From NCBI GenBank assembly GCA_963774305.1, contig CAVZEM010000004.1, forward strand, positions 62,001-126,000: 64,000 nucleotides of DNA. Reading direction: 5' to 3'. A model generated the notes under the pieces. The model saw only the letters and a program-made list of their open reading frames with translations, was not told the origin of the DNA and did no database searches. Made by a program: the position numbers and the translations under genes. This document shows, in pieces, positions 16,030-23,350 of this stretch. The stretch is from DASUPK01 sp963774305 (lineage in GTDB: Bacteria; Actinomycetota; Thermoleophilia; Solirubrobacterales; 70-9). Every line of letters starts with the position of its first letter. The stretch's first letter is position 1.

Positions 16030-16907
16030 TGCCGGACGTCGGAGGCGTGATCACGGCGATGGTGACTCCGTTCACCGAGGACCGCTCGGTGGACGAGGCA
16101 GCCGCGCGCTCACTCGCCCGTCATTTGATCGAGAACGGCTCGCACGGGCTGGTGCTCGCCGGCACGACGGGTGAGTCGCCGACCCTCGACGACGCGGAGA
16201 AGCTCGCGTTGCTGCGGGCGGTCCGCGATGAGCTCGGCGCGGAGGTCCTGCTGATCTGCGGAACGGGCTCCAACGACACCCGGCACTCGGAGAAGCTCTC
16301 GGCCGCCGCCGCGGACGCTGGCGCCGACGCCGTGTTGGCGGTGACGCCGTACTACAACAAGCCCAACTTCGCCGGGATCAAGGCTCACTACGAGGCGGTC
16401 GCGAGGGCCGCCGGGATCCCGGTGCTGCTCTACAACATCCCGTCGCGAGTGGTGGTCAACCTGTCGCCGGACCAGCTCGCGGAGCTCGCGCAGATCGAGA
16501 ACATCGTGGGGGTCAAGCAGGCGAACGATGACGAGCTCCAGCCGATCGAGGGGCTGCGCGTCCTCGCCGGCAATGACGGGACGTTCCTGCGCACGCTTGA
16601 GATGGGCGAGCCGGGAGGCATCCTGGTCGCCTCTCACCTCGCGGGGACCGAGATGCGCGAGATCTACGACGCGGTGCAGGCCGGCGACGTCGACCGCGCG
16701 CGTGAGATCGACGAAGGGCTGCGGCCGATCTACGAGGTCTGCGGCAAGACCAACCCGATCCCAGTGAAGGCGGGTCTGGAGCTGCTCGGGGTGTGCTCGG
16801 CTCGGGCGAGGCTCCCGATCGTCGAAGCGGACGACGCCCAGAGGGCGGAGGTCAGGCGGGCCCTCGAGGCGCACGGGCTGCTGGCCGGGAGCGCCGCTCA
16901 GGTTTGA
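16029..16907 (+). CDS. dapA: 4-hydroxy-tetrahydrodipicolinate synthase
   Basis: Condenses pyruvate with aspartate semialdehyde, the first committed DAP step. It is a (beta/alpha)8 aldolase with VLAGTTGESPTLDDAEK, the Tyr motif TPYYNKPNFAG and YNIPSRVVVNL. Schiff-base Lys163 lies in IVGVKQAND. Length 292 is standard. The ATG overlaps the amidase stop and the gene overlaps rnj by 4 bp (TTGA). dapA followed by the ribonuclease J gene is a well-known actinobacterial arrangement. Confidence 0.96.
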   Translation: MPDVGGVITAMVTPFTEDRSVDEAAARSLARHLIENGSHGLVLAGTTGESPTLDDAEKLALLRAVRDELGAEVLLICGTGSNDTRHSEKLSAAAADAGADAVLAVTPYYNKPNFAGIKAHYEAVARAAGIPVLLYNIPSRVVVNLSPDQLAELAQIENIVGVKQANDDELQPIEGLRVLAGNDGTFLRTLEMGEPGGILVASHLAGTEMREIYDAVQAGDVDRAREIDEGLRPIYEVCGKTNPIPVKAGLELLGVCSARARLPIVEADDAQRAEVRRALEAHGLLAGSAAQV

Positions 16908-18568
16908 GCAGCTCGAGCGTCCGGATCCTCCCCCTGGGTGGCCTGGGGGAGATTGGAAAGAACATGACCGTTGTCGAGGTCGACGGGCGGATCGTCGTCG
17001 TGGACACAGGGCTGATGTTCCCGACAGCCGACATGCTCGGCATCGACCTGGTGCTCCCCGACTTCTCGAGCCTGCGCGATCGCGCCGACGACATCGAGGC
17101 GATCGTCCTCACCCACGGCCACGAGGATCACGTCGGCGCGCTGCCGTATGTGCTCCGGGAGATCGGCATTCCGCCGGTGATCTACGGCGGGCTGCTGACG
17201 ATCGGCATGGTCCGCTCCAAGCTCGATGAGCACAAGCTCCGCGACGTGCCGCTCCGGGAGCTGCCGGCGGGCGAGCGTGCGAACGCCGGCCCGTTCGAGA
17301 TCGAGCTCGTCCACATGGCACACTCGATCCCCGATGCCCGCGCGGTCGTGCTGCGCAGCGACGCCGGGACGGTTCTCATCACGGGCGACTACAAGTTCGA
17401 TCAGACGCCAGTCGACGGAATCCCCGCCGACGTCTCCCGGCTCGCGGAGCTTGGCCGCGAGGGCGTGCTCTGCCTCTGCGGAGACTCGACGAACGCCGAC
17501 CGCCCCGGCGTGGCCCCCTCGGAGTCGAGCGTAGGCCCGGCGCTGCTCGAGGTCTTCGGCCGTTGTGAAGGCCGGATCGTGGTCACCTCATTCGCCTCCA
17601 ACGTCCACCGGGTCCAGCAGGTGATCGACGCGGCCGCCAATCTCGACCGCCGGGTCGCCCTCGTCGGCCGCTCGATGAGGAAGAACTTCAACATCGCGTC
17701 CAACCTGGGAATCGCTTCGGCGCCGGAGGGGCTGTTCATCTCGCCGAAGGAGATCGAGGACTTCCCGGACGAGAAGGTCGTCGTGATCTCAACCGGGAGC
17801 CAGGGCGAGCCGCTCTCGGCGCTGCGCCGCATGGCGCATCGCGACCACCCGGACGTGGAGCTCCATTCCGGCGACACGGTGATCTTCTCGGCGACGCCGA
17901 TCCCCGGCAACGAGCGCTCCGTGAACGAGACGATCGATCGCATCTTCCAGATCGGCGCCTCGGTGGTGACGGCGGCGGACGCGCCGATCCACGCCTCCGG
18001 CCACGGCTGGCAGGAGGAGCTCAAGCTGATGCTCAACCTGACCAAGCCCCAGAACGTCTTTCCGTTCCACGGCGACCACAAGCGACTCAAGCTCCATGGC
18101 GATCTCGCGGAGTCCGTGGGCATCGATCGGGACCGGATCTTCATGGGCCGCAACGGTCTCGCCCTCGAGATCGACGAGTCGGGCGCCCGCTTCGGCGAGG
18201 ATGTCCACGCCAGCATGATCTTCGTCGACGGAGTCTCGGTGGGCGAGCCGGACGAGTTTGCGCTCCGCGACCGCCGCAAGCTCTCCGACGACGGCGTCTT
18301 CATCGTGGTCGCCACGATCTCGTCGGACGATGGCTCGCAGGTGGCGGACCCCGAGGTGATCTTCCGGGGTGTGCCGTTCGGCGAGGAGGCCGACGGCCTG
18401 CGCGATGAGCTCAAGGACGTCGTGCAGGACACGCTCGACGAGGCCGCGGAGGAGGAGATCCGCGAGATCTCACTGCTCCAGCAGGACCTCCACGACGACA
18501 TCGCCGAGTTCGTCTACGAGAAGCTCCGTCGGCGGCCGCTGGTGCTGCCGGTCGTGGTCGAGGTCTGA
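16904..18568 (+). CDS. rnj: Ribonuclease J
   Basis: Metallo-beta-lactamase/beta-CASP ribonuclease with endo- and 5'-3' exonuclease activity in RNA maturation and decay. It begins VRILPLGGLGEIGKNM and carries the zinc motif HGHEDHVGALPY, motif SGDT-like STGSQGEPLSAL, and the beta-CASP block HASGHGWQEELKLMLNLTKP followed by PFHGD. The C-terminal dimerisation domain is complete (554 residues). The start is taken as TTG 16904, giving MSSSSVRILP and a 4-bp overlap with the dapA stop; an in-frame extension upstream would lie within dapA. Confidence 0.95.
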   Translation: MSSSSVRILPLGGLGEIGKNMTVVEVDGRIVVVDTGLMFPTADMLGIDLVLPDFSSLRDRADDIEAIVLTHGHEDHVGALPYVLREIGIPPVIYGGLLTIGMVRSKLDEHKLRDVPLRELPAGERANAGPFEIELVHMAHSIPDARAVVLRSDAGTVLITGDYKFDQTPVDGIPADVSRLAELGREGVLCLCGDSTNADRPGVAPSESSVGPALLEVFGRCEGRIVVTSFASNVHRVQQVIDAAANLDRRVALVGRSMRKNFNIASNLGIASAPEGLFISPKEIEDFPDEKVVVISTGSQGEPLSALRRMAHRDHPDVELHSGDTVIFSATPIPGNERSVNETIDRIFQIGASVVTAADAPIHASGHGWQEELKLMLNLTKPQNVFPFHGDHKRLKLHGDLAESVGIDRDRIFMGRNGLALEIDESGARFGEDVHASMIFVDGVSVGEPDEFALRDRRKLSDDGVFIVVATISSDDGSQVADPEVIFRGVPFGEEADGLRDELKDVVQDTLDEAAEEEIREISLLQQDLHDDIAEFVYEKLRRRPLVLPVVVEV

Positions 18569-18588
18569 GCCCGGACGCGACGGCGCTC

Positions 18589-19299
18589 ATGTCCGATACG
18601 GCCTCCGGCGCGCGTCTCCCGTCCAGCTCAGATGAGGAGATCATCTACGCCGAGAGCGCAGCGGTTCGCTCCCAGCGCGAGGACGCGGACCGGCTGCAGC
18701 GAATACAGCGGGAGCTCTCGCTCGGCTTCGACATGCTGCGCGACATCGGGCCGGCCGTCTGCGTCTTCGGGTCGGCGAGAACGAAGCCCGACAGCGAGGC
18801 GTACGAAAGGGCGCGCGCGACAGGCCGCGCCATCGGCGAGGCGGGACTCGCCGTGATCACGGGGGGCGGCCCCGGGATGATGGAGGCTGCGAACCGCGGT
18901 GCGCAGGAGGCTGGTGCGCCGTCGGTAGGCCTCAACATCGAGCTGCCGCACGAGCAGGCGCTCAACCCGTACGTGGACGTCGGAATCGAGTTCCACTACT
19001 TCTTCACGAGGAAGCTGATGTTCGTCCGGTACTCGAACGCGCTCGTCGTCTTCCCCGGGGGATTCGGCACGCTCGATGAGCTCTTCGAGGTGCTGACGCT
19101 GATCCAGACCGGCAAGGCCATCGACCACCCGGTGGTGCTGGAGGGGTCGGACTATTGGAGCGGCCTGATCGACTGGATCAGGGCGCGCCCGCTGGCGGAG
19201 GGGAAGATCGGGGCCGAGGACCTGGCTCAGGCCGGGCTGGCCGACGGCGTCGAGGGGGTCATGGAGAGCCTCCGCGCCGGGCTCTCCGCGGCCGGGTAG
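18589..19299 (+). CDS. LOG family protein (TIGR00730-type nucleotide phosphoribohydrolase)
   Basis: Rossmann-like protein of 236 residues with the two family signatures: VCVFGSARTKPDSEAY with TGGGPGMMEAANRGA, and the catalytic/nucleotide block PGGFGTLDELFEVLTLIQTGK. Homologues hydrolyse cytokinin-riboside or other nucleoside monophosphates, but many bacterial members are of unknown role. ATG start 20 bp after rnj, so it may end that operon. Its last 73 bp overlap the 3' end of the convergent phospholipase-D-like gene. Confidence 0.9.
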   Translation: MSDTASGARLPSSSDEEIIYAESAAVRSQREDADRLQRIQRELSLGFDMLRDIGPAVCVFGSARTKPDSEAYERARATGRAIGEAGLAVITGGGPGMMEAANRGAQEAGAPSVGLNIELPHEQALNPYVDVGIEFHYFFTRKLMFVRYSNALVVFPGGFGTLDELFEVLTLIQTGKAIDHPVVLEGSDYWSGLIDWIRARPLAEGKIGAEDLAQAGLADGVEGVMESLRAGLSAAG

Positions 19300-20324
19300 C
19301 GGCTGCGCACCTCGTCCACGAACTTCGCCAGGCGATTCGCGATGGCGCCGTCGTGGATCTCGAGCACGGACTCCGCGTTCTGCTCACCCGAACGCGAGAG
19401 GTTGAACGAGCCCAGGAAGACGACGTCGTCGGCGATTGTGACCTTGGCGTGCATGAAGTCGTGGACCTTCGAGTCGGGTGTCCACGGCGTTGATGGCTTG
19501 GCGGAGAAGGGCAGCTTGGTGAGCGTCGCCGCGAGCAGCGGGATCTTCCAGGCCGTGTGCCCGTTCTCGGACCACTGGTGAAAGACCGTCTCGGTCTGCG
19601 GGCCGTCGACGACTCCGGCGATGTCGCGCCCACCCTTGTCCGCCAGTTCGGCGAGGGTGCCCAGGATCGGACCGGAGGTGATCACGGGCGACGCGATTCG
19701 CACCCGGCTCCGGGAGGCTCCGATCGCCGTGGAGATTCGCTGCGAAAGCTGCTCGCCGTGGCCCGGGGTGAACCAGGCCGTCACCTGAACCCCGCCGACA
19801 TCGACGGGTTCCGGGTCGATCCTGCCGCTCTGGTCGACCTCGGGACGGGTCCAGAGCTCCTCGAAGTTCTGCCGGAAGCGGCCGGCGATCTCGGGGCTCT
19901 CGATGATGGCGAGCACGTTCTCCTGCCGTGTCCAGGAGTCGATCGTCCAGTTCGCCGAGCCGGCCAAGACGGCCCCGCCGTCCCTGATCGCGTACTTGTG
20001 ATGCATCAGGTCCGGGATCCCGGGAACCGGGCGCGCCTCGATCGGCAGCTCGGCAAGGATCTCGGGCCGGGTGCGGGGAGGAGGATGGATCTCGGAGGGC
20101 CTGCCCGAATCGACGTTGTAGAGGAGCCTCGTGGTGACGCCCCGAGCGCTGGCCGCCTTCAGTTCGTCGGCGACGATCGAGCCGGTCGGATCCGGAAGCC
20201 GCACGTCGTAGAGCGCCAGCTCGAGCGTGGCCTTCGCGGGGTGCAGGAAGCCGGCGACCCGGCGCGCCACATCGTCGGCTGACTGACCGCCATCTGTGAG
20301 GGTGAAGACGTCGATTGTTCCCAT
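19227..20324 (-). CDS. Phospholipase D-like domain protein
   Basis: A 365-residue protein with two HKD motifs: HHKYAIRDGGAVLAGSANW and MHAKVTIADDVVFLGSFNLS, each followed by the conserved Ser/Asn. This two-motif layout matches PLD-superfamily phosphodiesterases (nucleases, cardiolipin synthases, Vpa0323-like). No membrane helix or signal peptide is seen, which argues against cardiolipin synthase. The chosen start is ATG 20324 (MGTIDVFTLTDGG); the longer frame to 20507 would run antisense through the divergent SnoaL-like gene. It overlaps the LOG gene convergently by 73 bp, so its last residues (from about PAAESPARRL) may be a recent extension. Confidence 0.85.
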   Translation of the reverse strand: MGTIDVFTLTDGGQSADDVARRVAGFLHPAKATLELALYDVRLPDPTGSIVADELKAASARGVTTRLLYNVDSGRPSEIHPPPRTRPEILAELPIEARPVPGIPDLMHHKYAIRDGGAVLAGSANWTIDSWTRQENVLAIIESPEIAGRFRQNFEELWTRPEVDQSGRIDPEPVDVGGVQVTAWFTPGHGEQLSQRISTAIGASRSRVRIASPVITSGPILGTLAELADKGGRDIAGVVDGPQTETVFHQWSENGHTAWKIPLLAATLTKLPFSAKPSTPWTPDSKVHDFMHAKVTIADDVVFLGSFNLSRSGEQNAESVLEIHDGAIANRLAKFVDEVRSRYPAAESPARRLSMTPSTPSASPA

Positions 20325-20374
20325 GGAGTGTTCGACTGGTGTTGTCGGTCCCGCTTGCCCACTAGCCTTGTGGG

Positions 20375-20911
20375 GTGACAGTGAAGAGGGGGTACGTCCA
20401 GTATGTCCAGCTGGTCCACGAGGCGTTCGACTGTTTTGACAGCGGGGACTGGGACGGGCTGCGTCCGCTGATCGCGGAGGACAACGTGATGACGCCGCTG
20501 GAGACATGGCCCGACCCCGGGCCGTACATCGGCCCCGACGCGAGCATCACGGAGTACCAGCGGCTCTTCGAGCTCTTCAGGGGCATAGAGGTCTCCGTCA
20601 GCAACATCATCAGCCACGAGTCATGGGTGATCGCGCACTACCGCGGCGTCATCGAGGGCAACGAGCCGGGCATGCCCGTGGAGCTCGAGTTCACCGGCGT
20701 GCATCGCTTCGGGAACGACAAGTTCGTTGAGTCCCACTATCGCCTCGACCGGGACGCGGCGCTCGGGGCGGCAGGGGTCGTGACCCTGACCAGGAAGGGT
20801 GTGTTCCGCAGCACCTTCTCCATGGGCGCGCCGCCATACATCGACCCGTGCGACAACGACACCGGAGCCATCCAGTGCCCATTCCTGCCGTCGTTCGTCC
20901 CGGGGGCCTAG
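20375..20911 (+). CDS. SnoaL/NTF2-like protein
   Basis: A 178-residue protein whose first 115 residues look like an NTF2-like cone fold: VHEAFDCFDSGDWDGLRPLIAEDNVMTPLE, then YQRLFELFRGIEVSVSNIISHESWVIAHYRGVIEG, then a strand pair LEFTGVHRFGNDKFVESHYRLD. The family includes polyketide cyclases, isomerases and many binding proteins; no specific catalytic residues are evident. A Cys-containing tail follows (IDPCDNDTGAIQCPF). GTG start; a second GTG six bases downstream is equally possible. Divergent from the PLD-like gene with 50 bp between starts. Confidence 0.75.
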   Translation: MTVKRGYVQYVQLVHEAFDCFDSGDWDGLRPLIAEDNVMTPLETWPDPGPYIGPDASITEYQRLFELFRGIEVSVSNIISHESWVIAHYRGVIEGNEPGMPVELEFTGVHRFGNDKFVESHYRLDRDAALGAAGVVTLTRKGVFRSTFSMGAPPYIDPCDNDTGAIQCPFLPSFVPGA

Positions 20912-20921
20912 CCAATAAAAA

Positions 20922-20958
20922 GCCCCCGGCGGTCGAGGGAGGGGCGACCACCGGGGGC
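20922..20958 (-). terminator. Strong intrinsic terminator of the two-component operon
   Basis: GCCCCCGG-C-GGTCG (20922-20935) pairs with CGACC-A-CCGGGGGC (20945-20958): 13 pairs with one mismatch and a 9-base loop. Read on the minus strand the stem is followed by TTTTTATT, so it terminates the histidine-kinase transcript arriving from 21105. On the plus strand the T-tract is missing. Confidence 0.8.
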
Positions 20959-20977
20959 GACGCTTTGGCCAATTCTC

Positions 20978-21013
20978 ATAACCGGCGGCCACAAACACCG
21001 CCGCCGAATCAAC
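20978..21013. repeat. 36-bp hairpin repeat, copy 1 (convergent gene end)
   Basis: CGGCGGC (20983-20989) pairs with GCCGCCG (21000-21006) around a 10-base loop CACAAACACC. The 36 bases match 55565-55600 at 32 positions, including the whole stem. Both copies lie between converging genes. On the minus strand a T-rich segment occurs, but in the loop rather than the tail, so it is not a standard terminator. Confidence 0.75.
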
Positions 21014-21104
21014 CTCAGCGGGTCTCGCCGTGGTATGTGGGGTTTCGTACCGCGGCGAGGTGTCTCGTCCAGTGCTGAATCTATGAGGCGTTCTTGAACG
21101 TTTG

Positions 21105-22535
21105 CTAAAGCGGATTCCTGGCCGGTTCGCGCACCTGTTCGAGCGGCAGGCGGACTGAGAACCGGGCGCCGCCATAGGCGCTGCGGCCGGCGGAGACGGT
21201 GCCCCCATGCGATTCGGCGACCGCTCGGACGATCGCGAGTCCGAGGCCGCTGCCGCCGCCGCCCGCCGTGTCGGCGGGCCCGTCGCCGCGGACGAAACGA
21301 TCGAAGACCTGGTCCTCCATGTCCGTGGGAATGCCCGGCCCGTCGTCGATCACCTCCAGCAGCGCCTGGTCCCCGTCGCGACGGGCGGTGAGCTCGATGG
21401 TGGTCTTCTCGGGGGTGTGCCGAACGGCGTTCTCGAGGAGGTTGCGGATCAGCCGGTGGAGCTCGTCCGGGTTGCCCTGCAACGGCAAAGGCCCGTCCAG
21501 GTGTTTCTCGATCCGGCGCGTTCCGGCGAGCGGCTGGACCTCCTCGAGCGCCCCGGCAGCGATCTCGGCCAGGTCGAGGTCCTTGGTCGCCGCTCGGCGT
21601 CCAGCGTCGGCTCGGGCGAGCAGAAGGAGATCCGAGACCAATCCGGACATGCGCTTGGTGGAGGAGAGGGCCGAGTCGACCGCCTGCCGGTCGTCGTCCC
21701 CTCCGACGCCTGCCGCCTGGAGCAGCTCCAGGTTGGCGTGGATGCTGGTCAGCGGGGTGCGGAGCTCGTGGGAGGCATCGGCGACGAACTCCCGCTGGCG
21801 CTCCAGGGATTGCTCGCGCTCGGAGTGGGCCTCGTCGAGGGCCTGGAGCATGCCGTCCATCGTCCGGGCCAGCTCACCCACCTCATCGTCGGTCGCCGGC
21901 ACGGGGATGCGCTTGGATGGATCGCGCGTGCTGGTGATCTGCCGGGCGAGCCCGGTCAGCGCCTTGATTGGGCGCATCGCCCGGTCGGCCACCGCCAGCC
22001 CGGCCAGCAGGGCGAGCAGGGTCCCGCCCAGCACCCCCGCGCCGAGGAAGAACCAGAGGCGGGCGACTGTGTCGTTGACGCCGGAGTCAGGGCGGGCGTA
22101 CTGGACGTAGGCCGGGACCGAGCCGGTCGCGGTGATCGGTTCGGTGGCGACACTCAGGTCGCCGACGTTGTGGATCCCGGTGCTCGGCGCGCCGAGGTGG
22201 ACGGAGGTGTTCGTCGCCGCCAGCGGCCGTCCGTTCGAATCGAGGACGGTGATGACCGCGTCTTCGGGCAGGGCGAAGGCGCGGAGGGGCGGGCTGGAGA
22301 CGACCGGGCCAAGGACGGCGTCGTTCGAGACCCTGGTCTCCGCCGCCAGTGAGCGAGCGGCGCTGCGGAGCTCTTCGCGGAAGTCGCTGCGGATTCGGTT
22401 GCCGACGACCTGGCCGAGGACGAGGGCGAAGCAGACGAGGATGAGAAGCGTCAGGCCGGCGGTGGTGATCGCGATCCGCCAACGGACCGGGATCCGCTCG
22501 AAGAGCGGGAGCCTCCGAGTGCGGATCCAGCTCAC
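21105..22535 (-). CDS. Two-component sensor histidine kinase
   Basis: Membrane sensor kinase of 476 residues. TM1 lies at about 20-45 (WRIAITTAGLTLLILVCFAL), an extracytoplasmic sensor of about 110 residues follows, then TM2 (LWFFLGAGVLGGTLLALLAG), a HAMP domain, and the HisKA dimerisation domain with the phospho-His in FVADASHELRTPL. The HATPase domain has N-box NLLENAVRHTP, DDGPGIP and GSGLGLAIVRAVAESHGG. GTG start overlapping the response regulator stop by 4 bp (GTGA). The signal is unknown; the architecture is of the MprB/PrrB/TcrY type. Confidence 0.93.
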   Translation of the reverse strand: MSWIRTRRLPLFERIPVRWRIAITTAGLTLLILVCFALVLGQVVGNRIRSDFREELRSAARSLAAETRVSNDAVLGPVVSSPPLRAFALPEDAVITVLDSNGRPLAATNTSVHLGAPSTGIHNVGDLSVATEPITATGSVPAYVQYARPDSGVNDTVARLWFFLGAGVLGGTLLALLAGLAVADRAMRPIKALTGLARQITSTRDPSKRIPVPATDDEVGELARTMDGMLQALDEAHSEREQSLERQREFVADASHELRTPLTSIHANLELLQAAGVGGDDDRQAVDSALSSTKRMSGLVSDLLLLARADAGRRAATKDLDLAEIAAGALEEVQPLAGTRRIEKHLDGPLPLQGNPDELHRLIRNLLENAVRHTPEKTTIELTARRDGDQALLEVIDDGPGIPTDMEDQVFDRFVRGDGPADTAGGGGSGLGLAIVRAVAESHGGTVSAGRSAYGGARFSVRLPLEQVREPARNPL

Positions 22536-23224
22536 GCGGCGCCCTTCAGCACATAGCCCGCGCCTCGTTTGGTGTGAAGGAGTCGCGGCTCGCCCCCTGA
22601 TTCGAGCTTGCGCCGAAGGTTGGAGATGAAGACGTCGATCGTGTTGGTCTGCTCGAACGGGTCGTAGCCCCAGACGTCCTCGAGCAGTCGCTCGCGGGAG
22701 ACCACGAGCTTCTGGTTGCGCGCCAGGTACTCGAGGAGCTCGAACTCGCGGTTGGTGAGCTCGATTTCGCGCTCACCGCGCTTCACCTCACGCGTGTCCG
22801 GGTTGACCAGCAGGTCTCCGACCACGATCGAGGCGCTGCCGCGCGGCGGCCGTCGACGCAGCAGCGCGCGGATCCGCGCCAGCAGCTCGGAGCGCTCGAA
22901 GGGCTTTGGAAGGTAGTCGTCGGCGCCGGTATCGAGTCCCTTGACGCGGTCCTCGGTCTCGGTCCGGGCGGTGAGGATCAGGATCGGCACGTCGCTCTCG
23001 GCGCGCAGCCGCCTGCATACCTCCATGCCGTCGAGCCGGGGGAGGCCCAGATCGAGCACGACCAGGTCGGGACTGAACTGCTCGGCGGCGGTCAGGGCCT
23101 CCGCGCCGTCCTCGGCGCTCCGCACCTCATGGCCCTCGGCGCGCAGCGAGCGCCTGAGGACGTCCGCGATCGCCTCGTCGTCCTCGACGACGAGCACGCG
23201 GGCCGAAGCTGTTGCCTGCTCCAT
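22532..23224 (-). CDS. OmpR/PhoB-family response regulator
   Basis: Receiver plus winged-helix DNA-binding protein of 230 residues. The receiver has acidic residues EDDE, phospho-acceptor Asp in LVVLDLGLPRLDG, Thr in ILILTAR and Lys in YLPKPF. The C-terminal Trans_reg_C domain has LTNREFELLEYLARN and RRKLESGGEPRLLHTKRGAGYVL. ATG 23224 was preferred because a GAGG sequence lies five bases upstream; a TTG 24 bases earlier is in frame. First gene of a two-gene operon with the kinase, divergent from ftsK. Confidence 0.94.
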   Translation of the reverse strand: MEQATASARVLVVEDDEAIADVLRRSLRAEGHEVRSAEDGAEALTAAEQFSPDLVVLDLGLPRLDGMEVCRRLRAESDVPILILTARTETEDRVKGLDTGADDYLPKPFERSELLARIRALLRRRPPRGSASIVVGDLLVNPDTREVKRGEREIELTNREFELLEYLARNQKLVVSRERLLEDVWGYDPFEQTNTIDVFISNLRRKLESGGEPRLLHTKRGAGYVLKGAA

Positions 23225-23350
23225 CACCACCTCAAGGGTAGATGCCAATTTCGCCCTCCCAAGCGGTCTTGAGAGAACGTTTAGTCACGAACGAATCGGC
23301 GCTTCGTGCGTGGCAGGGGAGGCCGCGCAGGCGTCGAATCAGGTGGGTGG

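Noticed and set aside
21089..21100. CGTTC-TT-GAACG as a LexA box
   Set aside because: Half-sites are in the reverse order and the spacer is 2 bp, so it does not fit GAAC-N4-GTTC.
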